From positions 62,001 to 126,000 of the forward strand of contig WHUX01000009.1 in the NCBI GenBank assembly GCA_015179025.1: a DNA stretch of 64,000 nt, given 5' to 3'. The DNA is from Terfezia claveryi (Eukaryota; Ascomycota; Pezizomycetes; Pezizales; Pezizaceae). Within the stretch, counting starts at the first letter, position 1. Each line of letters opens with the position of its first letter. Below the pieces are notes generated by a model. That model saw only the letters and a list, made by a program, of their open reading frames with translations. It did not search any database and was not told the DNA's origin. Shown here piece by piece: positions 47,045 to 58,572 of this stretch. The position numbers were made by a program, and so were the translations under genes.

Positions 47045-49030
47045 CTATACCACCGCCCCTCTCGCCCTCCAGCCCTTCCATGCCAGCGCCCAAAAGCCAC
47101 AAGCAACCGCCACACTTCCCCCCATAACCCAAAATGCCACGTCGTAACACTCTTTGCCATAACACACCGCCGGCGGTGCTCCATCACCAGCATCAACCAA
47201 CGTCATACTCAATAGTCCTTCAGCAGAATTAGGGATTTGGTGGTAGTATGCTCCAAGCATACTCAAAATGTGCTCCTGTGCCTTTCCAGCATTATCGTAA
47301 TTCATTGCAAACACGACGCCATAAAGGGTAGCGCCAACAGCGGGAGTCACTGCGATGATTCCCCAATTTGTGCCAAAATTCTCCACGCCCCAGACTAGCG
47401 AGACGATTGTTGGCTATGTGCATACCCAAATCAGCACACATTCAAATGCGGCAAAAATAGAGAAGTAGAACTCACTGCCAAAGTAAACACGGCTCCATAC
47501 CCCGCCCCCATCGCGCTACTCACCAACCAAAACCTCTCCCCGGCCTGATCTACCCCGCCCGCTGCAACAAACAGTTGTGCCATACACATGAGCCCCGCAA
47601 ACCCAATCAGCAGCCACATTCTACTAACCGTCGGCTTTCTGCTCAAATACTTCTTCCACCAGCCTAGGTACCCAGGTTCTGCTGCGTGGGGAGGAGGAGG
47701 GCCGACGGGAAGGGTAGGAGCAAGGTAGTCGGAAAGTGAACCAGCGATGAGACGCGCGATGGTGGACGTGAGAGCGATAATCGACACGTGGGTGGCGGTA
47801 GAGATGTGGTTCTGTTGTTTGAGGTGGATGGGGATGCTTGGGGCAGCGGCGGCGGTGTCGGGGGTGTAGAGAGAGCGGATTATGGTGCCCATCTACAGGG
47901 ACACGGGTTAGTATTGTAAGAAACGGTAGCCCCGTTGAAGATCATGGCTTGTGGCGGGAGTGGTTGGTAGGAGTGGAGAGAGAGGAGGGTAACAAACATT
48001 GTTGATGAACGATTCTCCTGGTCCTGTAGTCAAAAATACTCCAGCAGCGAACAAATACATTGTGGGATCAATCAAGAACATCCTAGTGCTCTCGTTCAAC
48101 CACCCCTTCTTCTTCCCAATCTCCCTCCGACCAACCTGCCCATCCTCACCAGTCCCATAACCCCTAGCTCTCATCACCGCAGTCTCCCTCAACAGCGGTG
48201 CAGTCTCATTGGTTTCTTGACTATCCTCCACATCCTCCCTCTGTCCTTTGACCTCTGGCAAAATCGTCAACCCACACCCCCCAAGCAGACCCACACTCGT
48301 CAACAAGCCCGCAAAAAAAACAAATGCCCTCGCCACGTTTACCCCCCCCGGTTGCCCATTTCCCCCCTCCCCTCCAAACGCCCTACTCACAAACTGCGCC
48401 TCCCACAACGAACTCAACCCAAACGCCGCAATCGGCAGAGCAAGTGCTATTCCTCTACTATTGCCCGTAAAGTTCTTCGCGCAGGTGGTAACGCCAGAGA
48501 AGTACATACTTGATGTACCGCAGCCGATGAGCACGAATGCGAGAAGCATGACGTGGAAGGGGAGATTGTTAGTGAATGCATGTGCAGCGAGGAGGTATGC
48601 TGGGCCGAAGAACATGGCTGACAGGAGGGAAAGTTTGGCCGGGCCGTATTTGTCGCAGACGGCGCCGAAGATGGGGACTCTATACCACAGCACAGCGTTA
48701 GCCAACTACTTCCTTCCGTAGACCCGGGGATGTAGATCTATAGATTTGGGACAACGTACGGGATATACATGCCCACCTCCGCAGCGATACTTATCCCATT
48801 AATCTGCAACTGTGAAAACCCGAGTTTATCCTGGAAAATCGGTGCCCACAGCGAGAATAGCAGCAAGCTTCCTGCACACAAGCTATCCCACCCCAACATC
48901 ATTAGCCCCCATCCCGTATCTCATATCGACAATAGCGAGAGCCAGCTCACCAGTTAAGCATCGCACTGCAAAACGCAATCACCTGCACCCTCCTCCTCGC
49001 ACTCTGCTCCGGCTCCCTCAAAGGCCTCAT
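47045..49030 (-). CDS. mch1: MCH1-like major facilitator transporter
   Basis: Five exons, 49030-48951, 48882-48760, 48679-47998, 47892-47476 and 47413-47045, join in phase to 556 aa. It begins MRPLREPEQSARRRVQVIAF and has about twelve hydrophobic segments. The first are AGSLLLFSLWAPIFQ and GISIAAEVGMYIP, then VPIFGAVCDKYGPAKLSLLS, the MFS loop motif. A central hydrophilic loop (around EDSQETNETAPLLRE) holds an acidic dileucine-like ETAPLL, suggesting a vacuolar location as known for Mch1. Later segments include STIARLIAGSLSDYL and SLVWGVENFGTNWGI. Yeast Mch1 is monocarboxylate-transporter-like, but its substrate is not established. The third intron has the weak donor GTTTGT. Confidence 0.88.
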
Positions 49031-50943
49031 GGCTCCCCTTCTCCTTGATCAGAATAGTCTTTAACCGACCAAGAAAATCTTGTAGACGCAGGCGAGACCC
49101 GCAAGGAATCGTCGGTGTAGTTGGAGTGCTTAAGATTTATGTGCCTCGGACTCGAAGCCGACACGCTTATAGTGTGCTTAGCTTTGGCTATGGAGTACTG
49201 CAAACCAAAAAGAGTTGATGCGGCGGTGCAGGAGAAAATGGAAGTTGAATAAGAAAGGGGAAGACAAAAGAAAGGCCCAGGCGGATAGGAGAAGTATGGA
49301 ATAAACGAAGTAAACAGTCGTCCAGAACTCTCCCGTCCTGTTGCGAACGAGCGAAATGGCGAACAAAAGCCAACGAGTCATATGGAGTGCGGCGATCGCA
49401 TGGTAAGTCATCACAACGATTACTGACGAATGATGCAAGAATTTGCGCGATTACGATGTCTTCCCTTATTTCTCATGTTGATTAATCCCCAGACAATATG
49501 TGCGCATATCCCCCAAGCTTCAATCGCAAACATTTATTTGGGTAGCACTGCCGATCCTCCAGGAACACGCATGAATCTGGCATCGGGCGGCAAGAGCGGT
49601 TCCAGATCTAGTCCGTATCACCATCACACGACCTGCCCCTATCTACCTACTTCTCCCTCTCCACCTCCTCCACCCACATCTCCCCTCTCTCCATCTCCCT
49701 CGAAAACACCATCTTTTCCCCCCTCACTCTCCTCTCCCTCAACCCACCCTGTATATAAATCCACCTTCCCCGGGCAAACACGCCTCTTTCCCTAACCATA
49801 TTCCACTCACCGCCAAGATCACTCTTGCAACACTCCCGTACACATCTTCCCCAACTTCCCTGCAACCGCTCCTGCCATGTATGTAGTCCAACCATTTATC
49901 AGTTCATCTTCGGCCGTACTGTAGAAGCCCAACCGTCGCTGCAGCGAATAGGAGGCCACAGACATCCCGGATGTGACTAAATACGACCCCGCACGTTGTC
50001 TGCAGAGTAAGGGAGGGAGGTAACGGTGAACCAGAAAGGGCCGGTCCGACATATTATTGGACCCATTCACTAGGCAGATGACACCTAAGTAGCGGGGTGA
50101 CAGCTGGGAGATAATATAGACTAGAGAAATGGTGGTTTGGTTGTGTCGACAAATGGTGCCACACGTGGTTTGGCTTTAGGTGTTAGCCTTGGAGCTATCA
50201 GAAATATCCCCCTTGGTAAGGGAGTCTCACTCATGCAATGGATACATTCATCCTTCTCAGCTCTTTTCGAAGTACCTTAAAGTCTTTTGCCAGAGTAGAT
50301 AGAATTACTTCCCAAGAAGGAGATCCACGTTTCAGGGTAACTTCCTGACGTTAACTACGGTATCTCTGCCCTGTCACCCACCCAGCCCGTTACAGGTACC
50401 ATTGCATATTGCCTCTTGACTTGCTGGGCCATGTATGCACCAATAATTTCCCAACAAACCCCTCCCCTCTCCCACCGGAAGGGACTTCAACAGGACTTCG
50501 TCCTTTCTTCCGACAGCTACATAGTCTTTTTATGTAGTATGGAGGCCCGCTAATCCCGGCAAATCTGTAAAATATCATCAAAATTCACTAGTCCTCTGGG
50601 CCCTTGGAGGTTATCAAAATTGTCAACCTTAGAAAAGATGTAGAACTCATAAGAGGGAGAGATGCGTTGCCATACAAATTTATACAGGAAGGTGCAGTAT
50701 ACGGCAACCACCTCATTCATGTTCTCAACATTATGTAGAATATAATTTCCCTGGCCTAAAAAAAAGAGGTAGTCATGTATGCCAAACTAATGTATCTATT
50801 TATGCACATAACTAACAGAAATAAAAAAGTAACGCAGCGCCCAGAATAGATATCAAGCAGGATATCATTGCAAAGCTACATGGTCTTGCCGAAGTAATGC
50901 AAATCCAGATACAGTACAGAATAAAAAATACACAAAGTATGCA
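49031..50943. other. Gene-free spacer
   Basis: A 1.9-kb spacer holding the mch1 promoter and the 3' region of the zinc-finger gene. A pyrimidine-rich stretch lies at 49640-49800. No gene supported. Confidence 0.45.
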
Positions 50944-53900
50944 TCAATCATCATCACTAAGTACATGTACCGTACTCAGCGGCGCAACCTTAGATGTCCT
51001 CGCTTTCGAGGCTGAGGTAAGTTTCTTCCCACTCTCACCCGCACTAGGGCTCCCCTCAACAGCTTCCACTACTTCCTTCAGCGTTACGGGAGTACGAATC
51101 CCAGTGACACCAGAGCTTCTTCTGCCGAGCATGCTCTTGAACCTGGGCCCACGTTTCGCCTGAGGCTGAACTTGAGGCTGTGATGGTGGTGGTGGAAGTT
51201 GTATGTGGTTTTCCTTTACGGCCGACGAAGATTTGGGGAGATCCGTTCCAACCGTATCAGACTCATGATCATCATCTACACTAAACATTGGTACTCTGAA
51301 TCGCTCCTACAAGGGTCCTCAAGGGGTAGATCAAACTTACCAGCCTCCTCCAGCTGCGCCAAACTGCTAAGATGCGCACTCTCCATATGCTTCTCCCACT
51401 CCTCTTCTGTATCAAGATCCAAATACTGCCCCATTCTCTCCTTCATCCTCCCTGCACCCTTCCCCTTCCCAGGGGCCGTAGGCCTTGAGCAGCCCTCCCA
51501 ATAACAAGGGTATCCACCAAACAATGCCTTATGTTTATGAACCTTGGCAATATGCTTTCGTAAGAGCCCGATAGTATGTAACTGCGCCCGACAATCCTTC
51601 CACCCGCACTTAATTGTCTCGAACATCGAGGGCGGACAAGAACCCCCATTGTCAACCGCAGCAATAGAAGCTCTCTTCCTCGGTCTGATTGAGTCCTCTG
51701 GGTCTTCATTCTGTCTCTTCCCGCGCTTTTTTATCTGCACTGAATTCCCACTGGGTTCAGCCGTACTCAAAGTCCGGGATTGTATGACCACAGCAGCAAG
51801 CTTAGATCGTGGCGATATCGAGACCTCAATATTATTAACTGGATTCCAACCGCTTGCCTTCAGAGTAGTTTCTTCAGGCTTTGCTCTTTGAGCCGTTGGC
51901 GGTCCCACTCGCCGCATGCGAGGGCCTCTCGGTCGTGGTCTAGGGGACGTAGCGGCTTCCTTCTCAACACCTTCTGCATTTTTTGCCGTGCTTCCATCTA
52001 TTGTCAGTGCTCCAGACATAGTAGCGCGACGACCCTTATCCGAGGCACTATGTACAGCAACAGCTGAATTCAACGATCCTCCTCCCAATGAGGCGCGAGG
52101 GCGTGGTGCCCAAGGTTTGGGTCCTGTCGAGTGTGACGCTGCAGGTCGATTTGATGGGACCAGGGTCGACTTTGCATTAGCCTCATCCAAATTCCCGTTC
52201 CTCCTTTCCTTGCCCTTCTCCTGTTTTAATTCGCCACCTTTATCTTCCTCACCCGGCTTCTTCCAGCTGTGTCGGCTTCTAGGCTCCCTAGGCCGAGGAG
52301 GTGAAGGAGTCAAGTTTTTTTCGGGAGATTGTGCTATAGATTCCAAGTCACCTATGACAAGATCATCATCATCCAGCAGCTCGACAATCCTAGTCTCTTC
52401 AGAAACGGGATCTATCAAATCCCATCTCAAAGTCTCAAGGTCACTATCCTTGTCTATATAATTGCTTAAGGTAGTCAGGAGCGGGAATAGATGACTATTC
52501 AGCGGTGCCATATTTGGGTGTCTGCCTGTAGCCAGGAGAACGTTACGGGCGATGGTTTTGGGGTCATAGGTCGACACACGAGCTGCCTTTCGTTTCGAGA
52601 TCTTCTTCACAACTTTTTCTTTGTCAAGCAGCATCAAGGCTGGAGGTAGCCTGCTTATGTCTGGTACCACTTCTGGCGGAGGTGCAGTATCCAATACTAC
52701 AGGATTTACTGGTGCTTCATGGGCCGTTGGAGCAGATTGCTCAGCTGGTAGTTGCGGCATACCAACCATGGGAGCCACAGGGGCCATCGGAGCAGCAGGT
52801 GCGACGGAGGCAGTCAACTGAAAGTAACTATGATGCTCCACGTGCTGTCTGGCACTCAGCGGCGGTGTCGAATGTTGATTAGTAGGAGTTTGGGCCTTAG
52901 AATGCGACAAATGGTTCATCACTTCAACACTAGATGCACCTGGTCCATTGCTCGTCGCTTCGGAAAGCTGGGCAGATTGAGAAATGTTGTGTGTTACCAA
53001 TTGAGGGGAGCCAGCATCGCTATCGCGAGAATCCTGAATGTATGAGATATCATCATCATTAGAGAATAATGGTGGTGATTGGAAATGAGGATGGTGTGAG
53101 GATGGTTGGCCATGCCCCAGCAAGTGCGGTGAGACAAAATGTTTGTCAGGCTGTGATGGCGCCCCGGAAGAGGCATATTTCACGCTCTGAGGGGTCGGAT
53201 CTTTCGGTATTTGGGAAGGGTACATGGGTGACGTTGCAGACGAAGAGTTAAAGCTATCATGAACAGTAGGTTGTGCTGCCGTATCGGTAGCTGTATCATC
53301 TCTTGATTTAGAAGATTGAATATCCTCTAAAGTAGACTGAGCATATGCTTCTGGCATATTTATTGCGGCATTAGCTGCATTCTTGCCATTAGAAATTGGA
53401 GTGGCTTCTGAGGTGGCTGGTTTTTTTTGTCTTCCTTGAGGCTTCTTCTGAACTTTCTGGACTAGCATATTGTGCTGAAAGTCTGTGTTCCTATCATGTA
53501 CTAAGCCTATGTTAGCAGCTTCTCGAGATTGATCAGATGCCATAGCCTTATCGTCAAGAGAAGCTATCTGGTGGTCTCCTTTCGCTGCGTTCACACCGCT
53601 ATCTCTATCTGAGATACTGGGGGGAACATCAGATACTAATGCTCTCGCAAAATCTGATCTACTAAATGTGTACCCAGCGCTTTCAAGCGTTTCACAAAGC
53701 CCCACAAAGTTAGGGCTGGGATTCCCATCTAGAAGAGTCTTAACCCAATCTTCTGGTAAACGTGGATTGTTGCATCCGTTGTTGGCCATGAAACTTGCCG
53801 CCTTAGCAGCCAACTTCGGCCTCTTATCTGGTGGATACAAAGGTGATCCTCGAGAGTGGCTTGGTAGTGGAAGGCCTGTAGAGTGGTGTCAGGGAAGATT

Positions 53901-56531
53901 CATCAAACAATGAGAGGGAATTGTACCTGATTGAGACTGTGCATGAGGCTTGGAGTGCGATGTAGATTTGGACGCCGAGAGGCTGTGGTTAGATGGATCA
54001 GGTAGGAAAGACTGAGTGGTAGCACCCGTTGGGTCTGGAGGTTTCTGTGGGGACACTGGTGTAAACGAGGAAGGTGCTTTGACTCCTTGATCTCTCGGGC
54101 TATCGTCCATCCCAGTAGCATGACGCACAGGACCAGCGGGAGGGCCCAAGACCACACTAGATGAGCTGGGATGAGCCTGCGCATTCTTGAGAGGGGCGTT
54201 TGTAACGGATCGAGGGGTTTGTTGATTTGCTGTGTGGGGAGCATACACATTACTAGGGGTTCCTCTGTAAACAGCTCGAGGTTCTGGCGTAGCAGCTCCA
54301 ACTAATCCACCTCCCTTCTTGACATTTTCCCACACCGCGTGAAAACCGGTAGGATCAATCGTTTGATATTGTCTCATTCGATCCACCATTTCACGCATAT
54401 GCCGCTCCATTTCGGTATAGTCAATCGCACTGGAAGGCCCAACGACTGCGGTATCATTTTCATGTGATAGGTAAGGCGTATTCCGTTCAGTTCGCTGCTG
54501 TTGTTGGGGTAAAGAGGTTGTATCCATCTTATCAGGCGGAGAATGCATAGCTGTTGAGGCAACATTAGCATATTGCTTCTGCTGCTGTACTTTCACTGTT
54601 TTTTCCGCTTCCTCCTGCGCTTGCTGCTCTGCTTGCTGCTGTGCCTGTTTTTGCGCTTCCTGTTGCGCCTGTTCCGCTGTTGCTTGTTGTGCTTCCAATT
54701 CGCGAGCCTTCGCCCTTTGCCGAGCCTTCGCTTGTGCTTGTTTCTTTGCGTTTGCGTCTGCATTTGTCTTTGCCTTTGCCTTTGCCTTTGCCTTTGCCTT
54801 TGCCTGTGCCTGTGCCTGTACCTGTGCCTGTGCTAGTGTATGAGCTTCAGCCTGAGATTTCGCTGTCTCATCCTCAGCCGGTGCCTGTGCCTGTGCTTCG
54901 GCCTCAACCCGTGCCTTTTCTCCCTGCTGTTTAGCTGAAGCATCTTCTTGCTGTTTGGTTAGAGCTCCCGCCTGGTGCTTAGCTAGAGCTTCTGCTTCAG
55001 CTAGAGCTTCTGCTTCAGCTAGAGCTTCAGCTTCAGCTTCAGCTTGAGCTTGAGCTTTTGCTGCCTGGGACTGGAATCTAGCCTGAGCATGAGCTTGTGC
55101 ATGAGCATGTGCATAGGCTTGCTGTTGCTGTAAAGGCATCGGGACAGGCTGTGGTGGAGTTTGGATGCGAGCCGGGGGTTGAGGCGGTTGAGGCGCTGGG
55201 TATGACTTCAAAGATGGGAGTGGCTCTGTATCAACATATAGAGTGGGGGTTCTTTGAACTGGAGTGCTATAATCCGTGGAGTAACTATCCGAGGAGGAAT
55301 CTGCTTGTGCTGTATTATATGTAGCCTTCACCGAAGAAGCTGTGATCACACCTTGTGCATTGTACACATTGGGGGTTTGACCCATATAAGCATGATTCGT
55401 TGGGATGACTTGATAATTATTGGCTTGTGGATTGGAGACTCGGGGAATCACAGCGGCTGCTGGGTAATGGTAAGTTTGCTGGGGTTTTGGAAGTGCTTAA
55501 TCTAAAGCAAGTGAAGAGAACTGACCTTGAACCCTAGGATCATGGCTATTCAGTGACTGTTCATTTTGCCGGTAGTATGGGGTAGAAGCATGGGGCTGAG
55601 CTGTGTTGACTGCCTGCTGATACTTCTGACTTTGGACCTTTTGCACTATCTGGTAGTCATTATACTCTACAGACCGTTGAGCATGAGACTCTACATTATT
55701 GTGAGTTTGTATTGCCTGCCTTCGTTGCAACTGGGCTTGCCCTTGACTATTAGTGGATGTTTGTGTCGGCTCTATAGCAGAGAAATGAGTAGCAGTTTGA
55801 TTTTCCCTGGTTACAGGTACTGGTGGTGGTGGTGCCTGTGCTAGGGCTTGCATTCTCCCAACCTGTGCCTGCTCTTGATTCTGAATACAGTTGGAATTGG
55901 TCTGACCCGAATTTGGCGAATGCAATCCTGACTGATAATTATGCCCGTAACTGGACTGCGTATTATGTATTACGGTTGGGTTAGACTGTTGTATGGCACT
56001 CGGGTTTGTTGAGACAATTCGCCCTGTATCTTGTTGTTGGTCGTAGTATTGCGAGGTTACCTCTTGCTTCTGCGACGACGTGGAGGCTTGATACTGTGGC
56101 TGCTGTTGATAAGATGAACATACAGATGCTGACGATGATATGGTGTTACTCCGTATAGAGCCGAAACCCAGACTAGACCCAACTCTTCCAGTACCAACAC
56201 TCCCCAGTGCTGCCAACCTACTAGCCTGAGCTGCATCATACCCCACGCCCCCATGACTCTGTTGAGCTGTAGATTGTCCCGTACTCTGTTCCCCCCATGA
56301 TTGTTGTTGTACAGCACCGAAGTATTCCTGTTGCTGCTGCGGCCTGAAATTGTACTCTGAGTTACTCCCGGCTCTGCCTCCTCCTTCTATGGGTACCCCC
56401 CTGGGAAGCTGAACTGGCGCCGAGGGCCTTTGAGCATTGCGTTTATCAGGTATATTCTGTTGCTGAGAATGTTGAGTTTGGTAATAGTACGGGTTGTACC
56501 CCCCATAACCAGAACCACCGTCTGACATCAC
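50944..56531 (-). CDS. Giant Q/A-rich protein with ARID2/RSC9-like C2H2 zinc-finger pair
   Basis: Four exons, 56531-55526, 55459-53927, 53875-51341 and 51293-50944, give about 1807 aa. The N-terminal 700 residues are disordered: Gln/Tyr/Gly-rich first, then a strongly biased Ala/Gln/Glu/Lys helix-like stretch (KAKAKAKAK, AEAEALAEAE). Then comes YTEMERHMREMVDRMRQYQ with DPTGFHAVWENVKKGG. Around residue 1240 lies VPDISRLPPALMLLDKEKVV with KRKAARVSTYDPKTIARNVL. Two C2H2 fingers follow: CGWKDCRAQLHTIGLLRKH..H and CYWEGCSR...EEEWEKHMESAH. The CxWxxC...CxWxGC spacing recalls ARID2 and its yeast relative RSC9, so a chromatin-remodeller subunit is my inference. I see no ARID domain. The last splice acceptor (CAGAG, 51294) is set by frame. 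Confidence 0.75.
54770..54830 (-). repeat. Hexanucleotide coding repeat (Ala-Lys)
   Basis: A run of TTTGCC on the plus strand (GGCAAA on the coding strand) encodes AKAKAKAKAK. It merges into related CTGTGC units coding AQAQ. Confidence 0.85.
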
Positions 56532-57054
56532 TGCTCTTGCATCTGGTTATGATTCCTCATATATCAAAGCCCGCCTTCAGTGTGTAGATGCTTCTCTTGC
56601 TATAAGCTCTTGTCGGATGCTGAATATTGAAGATCGGTGGACTTAATTGCGTGGACCCCCAGAACCAAGGCCACTACTTTAATAACTCAAGAAGGAATTG
56701 TTACTGCACAAGGCCCAGTGCACGGCAGTAGTATGAAGAACCAGTGGAGTTGTCTTTGTCTTTTTAGAGACGTGATGCAGCATCTGGGCAACTGTTCAGT
56801 CGCGCTATCTAACGATCGCCAATATGCAACACGCGCTATCTACTGGTAGCATGGAGATGCATTTCACGTGATTAGGGTTGAACCTACGGCGAGAAATCAC
56901 TTGACATGACAGAAAGTTAGGAAGGGGCTTGGCCCACAATTTCGCTTGAAGATGGATTGACCATTCAACTACAAAGAATTTCAACATCACGGCTTCACCA
57001 CAACCAACGCCTAACACCAATCAATCAACCTCGCAACCCCATAACCCGACAAGA
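56532..57054. promoter_or_regulatory. Divergent promoter between the zinc-finger gene and rpl26
   Basis: A 523-bp spacer between two start codons. GCGCTATCTA occurs twice (about 56804 and 56833). No factor site is assigned. Confidence 0.4.
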
Positions 57055-57639
57055 ATGAAGCTTAACCAAGGTGCGAGCGCAACCAGTTATGCTTTTCAGG
57101 AGTGATATTGGCAGCGTAAAGCTGACAATATATTAGGTGTTTCTTCTCACCGTAGGAAGTCGAGAAAGGCTCATTTCTCGGCTCCTTCCTCCGTCCGACG
57201 TGTTATAATGTCGGCCACTCTCTCCAAAGAGTTGAGGGACAAGCACGGCGTTCGTCACCCCTTCGCCCCGCATACATACATACACCTAGCCATCCAATGA
57301 TCCATTTAGATTCTCGAGTCTAAGGCCATTATAGAATTGACCGGAGTATACATTTAGGTTCGAAGCATCCCTATCCGTAAGGATGATGAGGTTCATATTG
57401 TCCGTGGAGACCACGAGGGCAAGGATGGCAAGGTCACATCCGTCTACCGTCTAAAATACGTTATCCACATTGAGCGTGTCACCGACGAGAAAGCCAACTC
57501 CCAATCCGTCCCAGTCGGCATCCATCCCTCCAACGTCGTCATCACCAAGCTGAAGCTTGACAAGGACCGTGAGGCAATCCTCGAGCGCAAGGGAGGCAAG
57601 CGCAAGGAGGCTGAGAAGGGCAAGGCTGCCGCAGAGTAA
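57055..57639 (+). CDS. rpl26: Cytosolic large-subunit ribosomal protein uL24 (RPL26)
   Basis: Three exons, 57055-57070 (16 nt), 57137-57249 and 57358-57639, join in phase to 136 aa, the family's normal length. The spliced start is [19 protein letters not shown], then [32 protein letters not shown], and the KOW motif [40 protein letters not shown] and a Lys-rich tail follow. uL24 sits at the polypeptide exit tunnel of the 60S subunit. A tiny first exon coding only a few residues is usual for fungal ribosomal-protein genes. The second intron begins GTTCGT, a weak donor, but it is the only one giving [10 protein letters not shown]. Confidence 0.95.
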
Positions 57640-58483
57640 ATTAGGGGTTGGAAATAACAGAATTCTGTTTCTTACTTTTCTTCATGTTTTCGGGAAGTCT
57701 GGGCCTTTTCTAAAAGTCTTTGGGGGTTTAATTTCATCGTCACCATCATCACCATCTCCTCGATATCTCACCGCATTTTCACCACCTTCTCCCCTGGATG
57801 ATGACAACGTATCTTCGACACAAATGGCAGGTTATTCAAGGCCGGGGACTAGCATCTAGTAAGCTGAATGACTTTGGGCGGTGTTTGGGTTTGTGTTTTA
57901 ACACCAATGGAGTTCTCGGAAGCTCATTTTAGGGGAAATGCAAAATTGTCTCCAAAGAAGCCACTTCTTTTTATTATTATGAAAGTCTAATGCTGGAAAG
58001 TTTTGATGTTGTTACCTCCTCCTCCCACCCCTGTGAACCCATCACGCAAGTATTATCTACTCTTCAACCCCATAATGGAACATACAATGGTTGTCTGAGT
58101 TATACGGCTTGCGGAGAGTAAAATATATAAAAATCGCACATGCAGACTGCCCTCTTAGGCGGCCTCTTCACGAGGTTCGTAGAAGTGCGGAATGGTGGTT
58201 TGAATGTGCGGTACATCTAACTTCGCACCTCTTCTTGCTTCATCCTAGGAGGCAGCCCTACCTAAATAATTATTAACTATACTTGTTGAAATTCATTTGC
58301 ATGAATTGTGGAAATTATTCAATAGAAACCACCGTCTACCCATCATGACCATGCTCTCGTGACCCAGATTTGCAAGAAGCAGATCTAGTCACGTCACTAC
58401 ACGTAAGTGTCAATATCATCAACGCGAGAAATTCAACAAACTCCCATAAAAGAATGAACAGCCCCAATTGTCCTGATAACAAC
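57640..58483. other. Intergenic spacer
   Basis: 3' region of rpl26. No gene seen. Confidence 0.45.
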
Positions 58484-58534
58484 AGAAAGCCCTAGTCTGT
58501 GGAGGGTGTTGTGCCAACCAGACTAAGAAAGCCC
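58484..58534 (-). repeat. TAGTCTGG micro-insertion, copy 15 (both ends inverted, perfect 9-bp duplication)
   Basis: AGAAAGCCC at 58484-58492 and 58526-58534 (9/9) flanks a 33-bp unit. The unit starts TAGTCTG and ends CAGACTA, a 7-bp perfect terminal inverted repeat. Minus-strand reading begins TAGTCTGGTTGGCACAACAC, identical to copy 7 for 25 bases. Confidence 0.85.
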
Positions 58535-58572
58535 CAAGCTCCCATCACACGAACTCCACACCTCCCTCCCAT

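Noticed and set aside
54573..54934. Cys/Leu-rich plus-strand frames (LCLCLCLC)
   Set aside because: They are antisense shadows of the Ala/Gln/Lys repeat in the zinc-finger gene.
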